64,000 nt of DNA. Source: Pollutimonas subterranea (GTDB lineage Bacteria > Pseudomonadota > Gammaproteobacteria > Burkholderiales > Burkholderiaceae_B). The DNA is taken from assembly GCF_002849655.1 (NCBI RefSeq), contig NZ_PDNW01000010.1, positions 62,001 to 126,000 on the forward strand, read 5' to 3'. Below, piece after piece: positions 34,705 to 44,897 of the stretch. The notes under the pieces were generated by a model. It was not told the origin of the DNA and did no database searches. It saw only the letters and a program-made list of their open reading frames with translations. A program made the position numbers and the translations under genes. Position 1 is the stretch's first letter. The number at the start of each line of letters is the position of its first letter.

Positions 34705-35997
34705 TCAGGCTTTTGCGGCGCTGCGTTGCTGCAGCAGTTGAATGGCCAGGTCGACGCGTACGTCTTTGCTGGCGACCATTTCTCGTACTACCCAGTCCAC
34801 GTCCGCGCCCTTGGCGCCTGCGGCGATGGCGATATTGCGCGCATGCAGGGCCATGTGCCCGCGCTGGATGCCCTCGGTGGACAAGGCGCGCAAGGCCGCC
34901 ATATTCTGGGCGAGTCCAACGGCCACGGCAATCTCGGCCAGTTCCTGGGCGGTCGTCACGGCCATGATCTTCAAGGAGAGGCGGGCAAGCGGGTGCGTTT
35001 TAGTGGCGCCGCCGACGAGGCCGACCGGCATGGGCATTTCAAGCGTTCCAACCAGGTCGCCATTGCCGGCGATTTCCCAGGTGCTCAAGGACGTATAGCG
35101 GCCCTGGCGACAGGCGTAGGCATGTGCGCCTGCTTCGACGGCGCGCCAGTCGTTGCCTGTCGCGACGATAATGGGATCGATGCCGTTCATGATCCCCTTG
35201 TTGTGGGTCGCTGCCCGATAGGGATCGACCGCAGCGAATGTGTAGGCGTCCACGATGCCGTCTATCACTTCCTGCCCGCTGTAGTCTTTGCTGTTGAGCG
35301 TCTGGGCGGACAGCTGTACGCGTGCACGCGCCAGGCGCAGGTCGGCAAGATTCGACAGGATGCGCAAGCGCACCCGGCCCCCGGTGATTTGCTCAATGTG
35401 TGGGGCCACGGCTTCCGCCATGGTGTTGACCGTGTTGGCGCCCATCGCATCGCGCACGTCCACGATCAGGTGCGTGACGACCATGGCGCCGCGTGCGGTA
35501 TCGGGAAACACGTGCACCTCGATGTCCCGGCAGCCGCCGCCCAGGCCAGTAAGGACGCGGTCACGGCTGTTGGCGATATCGATGATTTCCTGCCGATGTT
35601 GCAGGATGGCGAGCCTGGCTCCATAGGGATCGGAAACGTTCATTAGCTGAACTTGCGCGCGCATTATGGGCCCGGTGCTGGATGTCTGGAATCCACCATT
35701 CTCACGTACCAGCTTGGCCATGTACGAAGCGGCCGCGACCACCGAGGGCTCTTCCACCGCCATAGGCACCAGCACGTCTTTGCCGTTGACCTGGAAGTAG
35801 CCGGCGATGGCGTAAGGCAGTTCAAACTTGGCCACCACGTTCTCGATCATGCCGTCCGCGGTATCGAGCGGCAGAGCGCCGGCCTGGGCCAGAAGCTGAC
35901 GTTCATCAGCGGTCAGTTGCGCCTTTTCGGCAATGTGGTCCAGGCGCTCGGTGGGATCAAGGGCGCGAAAATTGGGGAGGCGGGAATCCAGGGTCAT
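34705..35997 (-). CDS. mvaA: Hydroxymethylglutaryl-CoA reductase, class II (degradative)
   Basis: A 430-residue class II reductase. Catalytic Glu is in IENVV, Lys in [10 protein letters not shown], Asp in [10 protein letters not shown], and His near the end in [20 protein letters not shown] is also conserved. In Pseudomonas mevalonii the enzyme oxidises mevalonate to HMG-CoA for use as carbon source. Start ATG 35997 (MTLDSRLP) is preferred over the upstream extension to 36087. A sigma70-like promoter lies at 36045-36072. The divergent GAF/PucR gene is the likely regulator. Confidence 0.93.
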   Translation of the reverse strand: MTLDSRLPNFRALDPTERLDHIAEKAQLTADERQLLAQAGALPLDTADGMIENVVAKFELPYAIAGYFQVNGKDVLVPMAVEEPSVVAAASYMAKLVRENGGFQTSSTGPIMRAQVQLMNVSDPYGARLAILQHRQEIIDIANSRDRVLTGLGGGCRDIEVHVFPDTARGAMVVTHLIVDVRDAMGANTVNTMAEAVAPHIEQITGGRVRLRILSNLADLRLARARVQLSAQTLNSKDYSGQEVIDGIVDAYTFAAVDPYRAATHNKGIMNGIDPIIVATGNDWRAVEAGAHAYACRQGRYTSLSTWEIAGNGDLVGTLEMPMPVGLVGGATKTHPLARLSLKIMAVTTAQELAEIAVAVGLAQNMAALRALSTEGIQRGHMALHARNIAIAAGAKGADVDWVVREMVASKDVRVDLAIQLLQQRSAAKA

Positions 35998-36044
35998 GTC
36001 GGGTCGCGTTCCAGCGTTGGAGGTTGAGTACGAGGTTTGCGCCC

Positions 36045-36072
36045 AGTATAGGTAGTGGCAGATCGAAAACAA
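36045..36072 (-). promoter_or_regulatory. Predicted sigma70 promoter of the HMG-CoA reductase gene
   Basis: On the minus strand, TTGTTT (36072-36067) and TATACT (36050-36045) are separated by 16 bases. The -10 matches five of six consensus positions. It is about 47 bases upstream of the start codon. Confidence 0.5.
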
Positions 36073-36076
36073 ATGG

Positions 36077-36105
36077 TATAAGTGCACACATAATTTGTTC
36101 TTATA
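36077..36105. promoter_or_regulatory. Candidate operator dyad in the divergent control region
   Basis: TATAAG (36077-36082) and CTTATA (36100-36105) are an inverted repeat spaced 17 bases, just upstream of the predicted promoter and 25 bases before the regulator start. Position suggests a binding site for the GAF/PucR protein. The sequence is AT-rich, so chance is possible. Confidence 0.3.
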
Positions 36106-36130
36106 TGTTCAAAAACCACGAGGCCCGCCA

Positions 36131-38083
36131 GTGCTCTCTTTCGATGACTACCATTGCCGTATGCTGCGTGTGCTGTATCAAGGCGAAGACCGCCAGGAGC
36201 TTGTGGGCCTGCGGGACGGGATCATGTCCTTGCCGGAAGGCGTAGCTAAAGAAGGCCTGGTCCGAAGTATTGAAATGGCGATCACCATACGCGAGCGCTT
36301 CGAGCAGCATCAACGGCGTGAGCGCGGTCTGCTGGCCGTGATCGAAACCGCACAGGATCTCACCGCGCTGACCGACCTCGATCGCGTCTTGCAGGCCATC
36401 GTGCAGCGCGCGCGCAAGCTGGTGGGGTGTGACGTCGGCTACCTCTCCATCTATGACGACCAGCAGGGCGATTTCTATGTGCGCGCTACCGACGGTGCCT
36501 TCTCGGCGAAATTCAAGCAGGTCCGTGTGGGCATCGATATTGGCGTTTGTGGCTTTGTCGCTCGCAACCGGGCGCCGTACGCCTCGTCCAACTATGAGGC
36601 GGATAGCCGTTTTACACATAATCGTCTCATCGATTCGGCAATGACCGATGAAAATATCCAGTCGATCCTGGGCGTCCCGCTGTTGGCGGGGGACCAGGTC
36701 ATCGGCGTGCTTTTCGTTGGCGACCGCTATGTCCGGTCTTACGTCGCATGGGAAATGTCGATACTGTCCACGCTTGCCGCCCATGCATCCGTTGCAATCG
36801 GCAACGCACGGCTGTTCGAGCAGGCCGAACTTGCATTGCAGCAGGCCAGCGCCGCCAATGCCTTACTGGTCAAGCAGACGGCCGATACCCGGGCGGCAGC
36901 CGAGGTGCACGAGCAGCTGACTTCTTTGGTCGCACGCGGGGGAGATCTGCGTGACATCTGTCACATGGTGGCAAACCGCCTGGAAGGCCATGTCGTGGTG
37001 TGCGACGAGGGCGAACAGGATGTCTGCACGTCCACCGGACCGGGATACACCCACCGGGAATCAGCAACCGCCGACCCTGATCGCCGCCATAGCCTGGAAG
37101 ACCGGATCCATGCCGCCCTTGACGAAAGCCGCCGCCTCGGCCGGTCTGTCATTGCGTTCAGCGAAGAGAAACACGAATGCCGGGTGTCGGCGGTCACGGG
37201 CGGTGCGGGCCTGCTCGGCGGACTTATCATCCATACTCACGAGCCGCTTAACGAGGTGGCGGTCCGGATTCTCGAGCGCAGCTCCCTGGTGACAAGCATC
37301 GTGCTGTTGCTTAAGGAACGGCGCGAATCCACGTTTTGGTCGGACAATCCGGTGGCGCTGCGCCGCCTGATATTGCAACCGCAAAGCAATCTGAATGCCT
37401 TGGCGCTACAGACCTCCACCTACGGACTGGACTTGGCGCAGCCCGTGTGTGTGCTGGCCATTCAGGTGCCGACCGGCAGGGCGGTCTATATTGCGCAGCA
37501 GTTGCGCCGTCTGCTGGATGGGTTCCACGCACTGTTCGACGAGGTGGGCGACGCATTGGCTTTCGTGGTCAACGAGGCTTTGGTCCCTGCCTTGCAGGAA
37601 TTGCTCGTTCGCTTTTTTATCGAACGGCGTCTGGACTTCACCGGCGTTGTTTCAGAGCCCACTACCGATCTGTCAGCGATCCCGGCGTCTTTCCAGACTA
37701 CCCGCAACTGCCTGCAATTTCTGAATGTGCTGGAACGTCGGGGTGCCATATTCCGCGAACGTGAATTGAGCATGTATTCGTTCTTGTTCGGCAGGCTGGA
37801 TCCGCGTGAAATCGACGGGTACCTGCAGTCGGTATTGGGGCCGCTGTACCAGGCTGGCGATTCCAGAAAGGCCGAACTGGGGCGTTCCCTGCTTGCCTAC
37901 CTGGATCATGGCTACAACGCACGCACGGCTGCTCGAGCCCTGGGCATTCACATCAATACATTTCGTCAGCGCCTCGATGCGCTGGACATTGTATTGGGTG
38001 AATGGCGCGGCTCTGCACGCGCTTTGGAGATTCATATAGGGCTGCGATTGTGGCGTTTGCGCGACCTGGTAGCAGTGGGGTGA
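36131..38083 (+). CDS. GAF-domain transcriptional regulator, PucR/CdaR type
   Basis: A 650-residue regulator from GTG 36131, with GAGG 7 bases upstream. An N-terminal helical region is followed by a GAF domain (about 75-225; VLQAIVQRARKLVGCDVGYLSIYD, SILGVPLLAGDQVIGVLFVG), a short coiled coil, a middle PucR-like region, and a C-terminal PucR helix-turn-helix (LLAYLDHGYNARTAARALGI, HINTFRQRLDAL). It is divergent from the HMG-CoA reductase gene and is likely its activator, with a small acid or CoA intermediate bound by GAF. The ligand is inferred, not shown. Confidence 0.87.
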   Translation: MLSFDDYHCRMLRVLYQGEDRQELVGLRDGIMSLPEGVAKEGLVRSIEMAITIRERFEQHQRRERGLLAVIETAQDLTALTDLDRVLQAIVQRARKLVGCDVGYLSIYDDQQGDFYVRATDGAFSAKFKQVRVGIDIGVCGFVARNRAPYASSNYEADSRFTHNRLIDSAMTDENIQSILGVPLLAGDQVIGVLFVGDRYVRSYVAWEMSILSTLAAHASVAIGNARLFEQAELALQQASAANALLVKQTADTRAAAEVHEQLTSLVARGGDLRDICHMVANRLEGHVVVCDEGEQDVCTSTGPGYTHRESATADPDRRHSLEDRIHAALDESRRLGRSVIAFSEEKHECRVSAVTGGAGLLGGLIIHTHEPLNEVAVRILERSSLVTSIVLLLKERRESTFWSDNPVALRRLILQPQSNLNALALQTSTYGLDLAQPVCVLAIQVPTGRAVYIAQQLRRLLDGFHALFDEVGDALAFVVNEALVPALQELLVRFFIERRLDFTGVVSEPTTDLSAIPASFQTTRNCLQFLNVLERRGAIFRERELSMYSFLFGRLDPREIDGYLQSVLGPLYQAGDSRKAELGRSLLAYLDHGYNARTAARALGIHINTFRQRLDALDIVLGEWRGSARALEIHIGLRLWRLRDLVAVG

Positions 38084-38112
38084 GACGGGGCGCGCCACCA
38101 TGCGCCCACTGC

Positions 38113-38571
38113 TTATTGGCTTGCCGCTTCCGAGTCGGACGGCCAGTCGCGGATATAGGCCTTGAGCATGTTGTTCTCGAAGGCCTGGGCCGCGACGATG
38201 GCCTGCGCCATGTCGTAGAAGGAGATGACGCCCATCAGCGTGGGGCCGTCCATGACGGGCATATAGCGTGCATGCTTTTCCAGCATCAGGCGCTGGACTT
38301 CGTCGGCGCTGGTGTTGGGCGAGACGCTGACGGGCGCGTCGTCCATGATGCTGCGCACGGTATGCGTACCGGTATTGCCGTGGTTATCGTGCAGATGGCG
38401 AATGATTTCGCGGAAGGTGAGCATGCCGACCAGTTGGCCGCGTTCCATGATGACCAGTGAACCGATGTCTTGTTCGCTCATCGTCTCGAGCGCTTGCAGG
38501 ATGGGCATTTCCGGCGTGGCGGTGTATAGGGTGTCGCCCTTTACGCGTAAGATTTCACTGACTTTCAACAT
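38113..38571 (-). CDS. CBS-domain protein
   Basis: A 152-residue protein made of two CBS motifs: ILQALETMSEQDIGSLVIME with LVGMLTFREI, and SADEVQRLMLEKHARYMPV with LMGVISFYDM. Such pairs bind adenine nucleotides and act as sensors. It has no other domain. Its start overlaps the end of the YihY-family gene by 17 bases, so the two are co-transcribed. Confidence 0.9.
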   Translation of the reverse strand: MLKVSEILRVKGDTLYTATPEMPILQALETMSEQDIGSLVIMERGQLVGMLTFREIIRHLHDNHGNTGTHTVRSIMDDAPVSVSPNTSADEVQRLMLEKHARYMPVMDGPTLMGVISFYDMAQAIVAAQAFENNMLKAYIRDWPSDSEAASQ

Positions 38572-39964
38572 GTTTTTGCTCCTGTGTTTCCCCGTGCGCC
38601 ACGGTAGACCTATTTTGCACCATATATGTGCTTTCGGGTAGTGCTATATGGCCATCCAGCAGGTCTTCCAGCTTTTGATCGGAATGTGTCAAAGATAAAG
38701 AAAGCGCATCGAGGAGTAAATTCTCAGCCCCCAGGCCTGGCTGGTTGCGGTCGATGAGGAGCGCATCGATCAAGGGTCCGATGGTCGCTTCGCGCTGGTC
38801 GCAGGCCAATACCCATTGGTCGGCATCCTTGCCTTCGGTATCGACCGCATACCCCAGTTTTTTCAGTGCTCTCAGCACCGTGCTGAGTTCATCCTGGTGC
38901 AGTTGCAGATGGGCACAGAGAAAGCGCATGCTGCGACCGGGAGGCTGAGCGCCTTGTGCTTGCCACAGTACGCGCAATACGCGCAGGGCGTCGACGAATA
39001 GGGCGCCGGGGTAATGCTGGAGTTCCCAGCGACGCTGTTTCAGCGCTGGAAGGGTGGCCGCTACCGTTGCACCCAGCAGGATCGCAAGCCAGGAAAGATA
39101 AATCCACAGCAGGAAAATCGGCAAGGTGGCAAAAGCGCCGTACACGATGGTGTATGACGGAAACTGGGTCAGGTAATACGCAAACCCCGCGCGCATTATC
39201 TCGAGCACGATGGCGGTTCCCATGCCGCCGGCCAGCGCATCGCGCCACAACACGCGTCGGTTCGGGACGCCAACGAAAAGGCCGGTAAACCCCAGCCCAG
39301 TGACAATCAGCGGCACGAAGGAAAGCGCAAAGCCGATTACGGCCGGGAGTTCGTCGACATGGCCCAGTGATTCCCGTGCGAGTATGGACGTGGCCCACAG
39401 GCTGCCGCCGGCCAAAATGGGACCCAGGGAAATGATCGCCCAATAAACCAGCATGCGTTGGCGCAGCGGGCGCTGGCGTTCCACTTGCCAGATATCGTTG
39501 AAGGCTTCATCGATGGTCATGAACAACATGACCGATGTAACGATCAGGAACAGCGTGCCCGCGGCGGTGAGTCCCGATGCCTTGGCGGCAAACTGGTTCA
39601 GGTACAGCATGACGTTTTCGGATACCGACGGCGGCATCAGGCTGCTGGTCAGAAAACTTTCCAGCGCTACCCGGAACTCCGCGAACAGTGGGAAAGCCGT
39701 AAAGAGGGCCAGTACGACGGCCAGCAAGGGCACGATGCTGAGTACCGTGGTGAAGGTCAGGCTTGCGGCGACCTGCGTGAGCTTTTTCTCGGCGGCGCGC
39801 TGCAAGGCAAATGCGGCAATTTTCTTTGCATTGTTAAAGCCCGTTGCCGGCGTGTTCGCGCTTTCCAGCCGCGGTCCTTCCAATGAGTCGGGAGAGGGGG
39901 GTAGTGGCGCGCCATCGGTGCGCTCGGGCTGCGACGGCTTGTCGCTGATTGGGTCAGTAGTCAT
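38555..39964 (-). CDS. YihY/BrkB-family inner-membrane protein
   Basis: A 469-residue protein with a polar N-terminus of about 45 residues, then a YihY/virulence factor BrkB domain: KLTQVAASLTFTTVLSIVPLLAVVLA, six membrane spans to about residue 310, and a cytoplasmic C-terminal region with a winged-helix look. It was once misnamed RNase BN; its role is not settled. The long C-terminus is normal in betaproteobacteria. Divergent from the DUF2069 gene. Confidence 0.88.
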   Translation of the reverse strand: MTTDPISDKPSQPERTDGAPLPPSPDSLEGPRLESANTPATGFNNAKKIAAFALQRAAEKKLTQVAASLTFTTVLSIVPLLAVVLALFTAFPLFAEFRVALESFLTSSLMPPSVSENVMLYLNQFAAKASGLTAAGTLFLIVTSVMLFMTIDEAFNDIWQVERQRPLRQRMLVYWAIISLGPILAGGSLWATSILARESLGHVDELPAVIGFALSFVPLIVTGLGFTGLFVGVPNRRVLWRDALAGGMGTAIVLEIMRAGFAYYLTQFPSYTIVYGAFATLPIFLLWIYLSWLAILLGATVAATLPALKQRRWELQHYPGALFVDALRVLRVLWQAQGAQPPGRSMRFLCAHLQLHQDELSTVLRALKKLGYAVDTEGKDADQWVLACDQREATIGPLIDALLIDRNQPGLGAENLLLDALSLSLTHSDQKLEDLLDGHIALPESTYMVQNRSTVAHGETQEQKHVESQ

Positions 39965-40040
39965 GGTCGCGGTGCTCTAACCTTTACATTCCGGAGCATT
40001 GTTCGGGCGGTACTCTTCCCTTTCGAGTCATAATACCAGC

Positions 40041-40421
40041 ATGAATAAGCAACTTAACCCTGTTTTACGCTATGGCGCGTCGGCGTCGCTCATTGCGCTC
40101 ATCGTTTTATGCCTGCTGTGGGAAATGTACCTCGCTCCTTTGCGGCCCGGTGGTTCCTTGCTGGCATTGAAAGTGCTGCCCTTGCTGCTGCCCCTGCCGG
40201 GCGTACTGAAAGGACGCTTGTACACGCTGCAATGGGCTGCGATGCTCGTTTTGCTCTATTTCATGGAAGGGGTGGTGCGGGCATGGTCCGATCCCTCTCC
40301 CATGTCGGCGCTCATGGCGGGTTTCGAAATACTGTTCTCGCTGGTGTTCTATTTGTGCGCTATCTTCTACCTCAGGCCCGCCAAACAAGCCTCAAAGAAG
40401 AAGGCCTCACATACAGCCTAA
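40041..40421 (+). CDS. DUF2069 membrane protein
   Basis: A 126-residue protein from ATG 40041 with four hydrophobic spans, including LPLLLPLPGVLKGRLYT and MLVLLYFMEGVVRAWSDP, both typical of DUF2069. The Lys-rich tail (KKKASHTA) is cytoplasmic. Function unknown. It lies 9 bases upstream of selO. Confidence 0.84.
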   Translation: MNKQLNPVLRYGASASLIALIVLCLLWEMYLAPLRPGGSLLALKVLPLLLPLPGVLKGRLYTLQWAAMLVLLYFMEGVVRAWSDPSPMSALMAGFEILFSLVFYLCAIFYLRPAKQASKKKASHTA

Positions 40422-40430
40422 GGACATACC

Positions 40431-41906
40431 ATGATTGATTCCATTAAACAGCTGCAGGTGGAAAATTCCTTTGCGCAGTTGCCCGCGGCGTTCTATACGC
40501 GGCTGCAACCGCAAGCCTTGCGCAACCCGCGCTTGTTGCATGCCAACGTCGATGTGGCGCGTATGCTGGGATTGTCCCCGGCTGCCCTGGAAACCCCGGA
40601 GTTCCTCGACGTGGTCGCCGGGTCGGCACCTTTGCCAGGCGGCCAAACGCTTGCCGCCGTATATAGCGGACACCAATTCGGTGTCTGGGCCGGTCAATTG
40701 GGCGACGGCCGCGCGCACTTGTTGGGCGAAGTCATAAGCCCGTCCGGGCCCTGGGAGCTGCAGCTGAAAGGATCCGGACGCACGCCTTATTCGCGCATGG
40801 GCGATGGCCGGGCCGTACTGCGCTCGTCCGTACGCGAGTACTTGGCCGGCGAAGCCATGGTCGGCCTGGGCATACCCACTACGCGCGCTTTGGCACTGGT
40901 CGTGTCGGATGATCCGGTTTATCGCGAAACGGTCGAAACCGCTGCCATTGTCACCCGCGTGTCCCCCAGTTTTGTACGATTCGGCTCATTCGAACACTGG
41001 GCTTCTTCGCCCGAAAAGCTGCGTGTCTTGCTGGACTACGTGATCGACCGCCATTACCCTGAGTGCAGGAATGCGGACGCCGGCGAGCCGGGCGGGGAAC
41101 ATGGTGCCGTACTGCGGTTCCTGCAGGCTGTCGTGGTAAAGACGGCCCAGCTTGTGGCGCATTGGCAAACCGTGGGTTTTTGCCATGGCGTCATGAATAC
41201 CGACAATATGTCCATTCTGGGCCTGACCATTGATTACGGTCCTTACGGTTTCATGGATGGTTTCCAGGCCAATCACATCTGCAACCACAGCGACGAGCAG
41301 GGCCGTTACGCCTGGAACGCCCAGCCCTCGGTGGCTCACTGGAATTTGTATCGCCTGGCGAGCAGCTTGCTGTCCCTCGGCGTGGATGCCGAATCACTCA
41401 AGGCGCAGCTGGCGCATTTTGAGCTGGCCTTCCTCCAGGCTTATCGCGGCGATATGTGCAAGAAGCTGGGCCTGATCCAGTGGGAGCCGGCCGACGAAGA
41501 ATTGGTCGACGATTGGTGGGCCTTGTTGCATGGCCAGCACGCGGATTTCACCCTGAGCTTTCGCGGCCTGGCCGGCGCGCCCAAGGACAAACAGGCCTTT
41601 GTCGCCGGGTTCGAGGATACGGCGGCGGCTCAGGCCTGGCTGGATCGATATGTGGCGCGGCTGTCGAATCAATCCCTTCCCGACCAGGAGCGTGTTGCGC
41701 TGATGAACAGCGCGAATCCCGTCTATGTATTGCGCAATCACCTGGCAGAAGGCGCCATACAGGCGGCGAAAAAGGGCGATGCAAGCGAGATCGAAACACT
41801 GCTCAAGCTATTGCGCGATCCTTATACCGAGCAGGCCGGCTATGAAGCCTATGCGGCAAAGCCGCCAGAATGGGCGTGCCAGCTCGAAGTCAGTTGTTCT
41901 TCATGA
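40431..41906 (+). CDS. selO: SelO (YdiU), protein adenylyltransferase
   Basis: A 491-residue pseudokinase-fold enzyme: YSGHQFGVWAGQLGDGRA, LKGSGRTPYSRMGDGRAVLRSS, GVMNTDNMSILGLTIDYGP and the conserved ending LEVSCSS. SelO transfers AMP to Ser, Thr and Tyr of proteins and takes part in the redox response. A Cys stands where some homologues have selenocysteine. Length and all blocks are intact. Confidence 0.94.
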   Translation: MIDSIKQLQVENSFAQLPAAFYTRLQPQALRNPRLLHANVDVARMLGLSPAALETPEFLDVVAGSAPLPGGQTLAAVYSGHQFGVWAGQLGDGRAHLLGEVISPSGPWELQLKGSGRTPYSRMGDGRAVLRSSVREYLAGEAMVGLGIPTTRALALVVSDDPVYRETVETAAIVTRVSPSFVRFGSFEHWASSPEKLRVLLDYVIDRHYPECRNADAGEPGGEHGAVLRFLQAVVVKTAQLVAHWQTVGFCHGVMNTDNMSILGLTIDYGPYGFMDGFQANHICNHSDEQGRYAWNAQPSVAHWNLYRLASSLLSLGVDAESLKAQLAHFELAFLQAYRGDMCKKLGLIQWEPADEELVDDWWALLHGQHADFTLSFRGLAGAPKDKQAFVAGFEDTAAAQAWLDRYVARLSNQSLPDQERVALMNSANPVYVLRNHLAEGAIQAAKKGDASEIETLLKLLRDPYTEQAGYEAYAAKPPEWACQLEVSCSS

Positions 41907-41968
41907 TGCTTGCCGGACGATTCGTCCGTCTTGCTTGTTTTCACCGTCTTGAATCATAAAAATCGACT

Positions 41969-43027
41969 ATGTCCGGTAATACTCTAGGTAAGCTTTTCTG
42001 CGTCACTAATTTTGGCGAATCGCATGGCCCCGCCATCGGTGCCGTCATCGACGGCTGTCCCCCCGGGCTTGCCCTGACCGAAGCCGATCTCCAGCTCGAG
42101 CTCGACCGACGCCGTCCCGGCACCTCGCGCCATGTCACCCAGCGCCAGGAAGCCGACCAGGTCGAAATCCTTTCGGGCGTTTATCAGGGCGTAAGCACCG
42201 GCACGCCTATCGGAATCTTGATACGCAATACCGATGCGCGCAGCAAAGACTACAGCAACATCACGGACACCTTCCGTCCCGGTCATGCCGACTACACCTA
42301 CGACCGAAAATTCGGCGAGCGGGATCCGCGTGGAGGCGGCCGGTCGTCGGCGCGCCTGACGGCGCCCACGGTCGCCGCGGGCGCTATTGCAAAGAAATGG
42401 CTGGCGCAAACCTATGGCGTGAAGATACGGGGCTACATGAGTCAATTGGGTCCCGTCTCCATTCCGTTTGAATCATGGGACGAAGTGCCCAATAACCCCT
42501 TTTACGCGCCGAACGCGCACGTCGTGCCGGAACTCGAGGCCTACATGGATCAGCTGCGCCGGGATGGTGATTCCATCGGTGCGCGCATTGAAGTCGTGGC
42601 CGAAAACCCACCGGCGGGGTGGGGCGAGCCCTTGTACGACCGCCTGGACGCTGATATCGCCCATGCCATGATGGGTCTGAACGCCGTGAAAGGCGTTTCC
42701 ATAGGAGCGGGCTTTGGTTGTGTGACGCAGCGCGGATCGGAACATGGCGACGAGATCACGCCGGAGGGTTTTCTCAGCAATCACGCCGGTGGCGTGCTGG
42801 GGGGGATTTCATCGGGTCAGGCTATTACCGTTTCCGTGGCGATTAAACCTACTTCCAGCATACGGGTCGAGCGCCGATCGATAAATCGCGCGGGCGAGCC
42901 CGTGCAGGTACAGACCCTGGGTCGCCATGACCCTTGCGTTGGCATACGCGCCACGCCTATCGTCGAGGCGTTGCTTGCCATCGTCTTGATGGACCACGCA
43001 TTGCGCCATCGCGCGCAGTGCGGCTAA
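41969..43027 (+). CDS. aroC: Chorismate synthase
   Basis: A 352-residue Aro[43 protein letters not shown]-like sequence, [17 protein letters not shown] and a C-terminal [10 protein letters not shown]. It makes chorismate from EPSP with reduced FMN, the last shikimate-pathway step. It is complete. 62 bases separate it from selO. Confidence 0.96.
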   Translation: MSGNTLGKLFCVTNFGESHGPAIGAVIDGCPPGLALTEADLQLELDRRRPGTSRHVTQRQEADQVEILSGVYQGVSTGTPIGILIRNTDARSKDYSNITDTFRPGHADYTYDRKFGERDPRGGGRSSARLTAPTVAAGAIAKKWLAQTYGVKIRGYMSQLGPVSIPFESWDEVPNNPFYAPNAHVVPELEAYMDQLRRDGDSIGARIEVVAENPPAGWGEPLYDRLDADIAHAMMGLNAVKGVSIGAGFGCVTQRGSEHGDEITPEGFLSNHAGGVLGGISSGQAITVSVAIKPTSSIRVERRSINRAGEPVQVQTLGRHDPCVGIRATPIVEALLAIVLMDHALRHRAQCG

Positions 43028-43057
43028 CCAATTTTGTGACAACAGAAAGGAACTTTC

Positions 43058-43897
43058 ATGCACACGAAAACTGCGATTTCCCGGGTACTGTCCGGGCTGG
43101 GCGCTGCCTGCGTCATTACGGCGCTTGCCGCTTGCTCGACCGTCCAGACGACAGGCAGCGGTTCGGTAGGCGTTGAACGCAAGCAATATATGTCCAGCAT
43201 GGTTTCCGAGCAGGCTCTCGAACAGGAAGCGGCGCAACAATACGCAACGCTGGTAGGGCAAGCCAAGGCCCAGGGCGCGCTGGATGTCGACGCGGCGCAA
43301 ACCCGACGCGTCCAGGCCATCACCCAGAAACTGATCCAGCACGTTGGTAGTTTCCGCCCGGATGCCACCAATTGGAAATGGGAGACTCACGTATTGAGCT
43401 CCGACGAAGTTAATGCCTGGTGCATGCCCGGTGGAAAGATTGCCGTGTACACGGGTCTAATCAACAAGATCAAGCCAACCGACGCTGAGCTCGCGGCCGT
43501 CATTGGACACGAGATGGCTCACGCCCTGCGCGAACATTCGCGTGAGCAGGTGTCCCAAAAAATGGCGACCAGCGTAGGCTTGTCGGTGCTGTCGGCCGTA
43601 ACCGGCGTAGGCGGAGCCGCCGACCTGGGCAGCGCGCTTAGCGAGGTGATGTTCACCCTGCCCAATAGTCGTACGCATGAAACCGAAGCCGACCGTATTG
43701 GCGTCGAATTGGCCGCGCGTGCGGGCTACGATCCGCGCGCCGCGGTCACCTTATGGCAGAAGATGGGATCGCTGAGCGCCGGCAGTTCGCCGCCGGAATT
43801 CCTGTCTACCCACCCCTCGGCGGCCAGCCGTTCGAGCGACCTCACCGAGGCCGCCAATAAAGTAATGCCTTTGTATCAACAAGCGGGCGGCAAATAG
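43058..43897 (+). CDS. M48-family metalloprotease lipoprotein
   Basis: A 279-residue protein with a lipoprotein signal (LAAC lipobox, Cys about 26) and an M48 peptidase domain with zinc motif HEMAH and the third ligand in HETEADRIG. It is close to LoiP/YggG-type proteases, lipid-anchored and probably periplasmic, with a role in envelope protein quality. A ribosome site AAAGGAAC precedes the ATG. Confidence 0.9.
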   Translation: MHTKTAISRVLSGLGAACVITALAACSTVQTTGSGSVGVERKQYMSSMVSEQALEQEAAQQYATLVGQAKAQGALDVDAAQTRRVQAITQKLIQHVGSFRPDATNWKWETHVLSSDEVNAWCMPGGKIAVYTGLINKIKPTDAELAAVIGHEMAHALREHSREQVSQKMATSVGLSVLSAVTGVGGAADLGSALSEVMFTLPNSRTHETEADRIGVELAARAGYDPRAAVTLWQKMGSLSAGSSPPEFLSTHPSAASRSSDLTEAANKVMPLYQQAGGK

Positions 43898-43924
43898 GCG
43901 CAAGGTTAAGCTCGCCGCTCTGAC

Positions 43925-44869
43925 ATGCGTACAGCGTCCTATCTGATCGCACTGGATTGGGGAACCTCATCGCTGCGCGCCGCCTTGATGGCGGCGGACG
44001 GCGCTGTGCTCGATGAAGTCAGCAGCGATGACGGCATTCTGTCAGCAGCGGCCGGCCGCGGATTTCGCGCGGTATTCGACCACGTGGCCGGCCCTTGGCT
44101 GGCGGACCACCCGGATAGTGTCGTGCTGGCCGCCGGTATGATAGGCAGCCGCCAGGGTTGGCGCGAGGCACCTTATATTGCATGCCCGGCCGGTTTTACA
44201 GAGTTGGGCGAAGGCTTGGTGTCGCTCGACGAACATGGGCTGACGCTGGGACTGGTGCCGGGCCTGTCTGCGCAGCATGCCGACGGAGTACCGGATGTCA
44301 TGCGTGGCGAAGAGGTCCAGGTATTCGGTGCCCTGGATGCCCTGGGCCTCGACGACGGCCTTTTCGTTTTACCCGGCACGCACAGCAAGTGGGTGCGGGT
44401 CGAGAATCGCAGGATAGTCAGCTTCCATACTTATATGACCGGCGAGGTATTTGCCTTGCTAAGGTGGCAGTCGATTTTGTCCCGCTTGATGCCTGATCAC
44501 GACACGACCCCTTGGGAAGAGGGCCGTGTCGTTTTCACGAAAGCCTGTGCCTTGGCGGCGGAAGGCGCGTTGCTGCATCGATTGTTCTCGGTCCGGTCCC
44601 AGGGCTTGCTCGGCAAGTTGCCGGGCGACCAGCAGTCCGATTACCTGTCCGGCCTGCTGATCGGCGAGGAAGTGCGCGAGGCATTGGCATTGACCGGTAG
44701 TCCGGCGTCCGGACACGTGCATCTCATCTGCAATGCGGCCTTATTTGTACGCTATCAGGCGGCGTTGTCGGTTTTTGGTGTCGACAGTTCGGCATGTAGT
44801 GCACAAGCCAGTTTTCGAGGCATGTACGCCATGGCGCGCGAGCGCAGATTGATCGGCGTTTTAAAATAG
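43925..44869 (+). CDS. dgoK: 2-dehydro-3-deoxygalactonokinase
   Basis: A 314-residue DgoK-family kinase: ALDWGTSSLRAALM, AAGMIGSRQGW, LPGTHSKWVRVE and TYMTGEVFALL. It phosphorylates 2-keto-3-deoxygalactonate in galactonate breakdown. It is followed 28 bases later by the aldolase that uses its product. Confidence 0.93.
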   Translation: MRTASYLIALDWGTSSLRAALMAADGAVLDEVSSDDGILSAAAGRGFRAVFDHVAGPWLADHPDSVVLAAGMIGSRQGWREAPYIACPAGFTELGEGLVSLDEHGLTLGLVPGLSAQHADGVPDVMRGEEVQVFGALDALGLDDGLFVLPGTHSKWVRVENRRIVSFHTYMTGEVFALLRWQSILSRLMPDHDTTPWEEGRVVFTKACALAAEGALLHRLFSVRSQGLLGKLPGDQQSDYLSGLLIGEEVREALALTGSPASGHVHLICNAALFVRYQAALSVFGVDSSACSAQASFRGMYAMARERRLIGVLK

Positions 44870-44897
44870 AACAAGCAATCTTGAACCGTTGGAAGCC

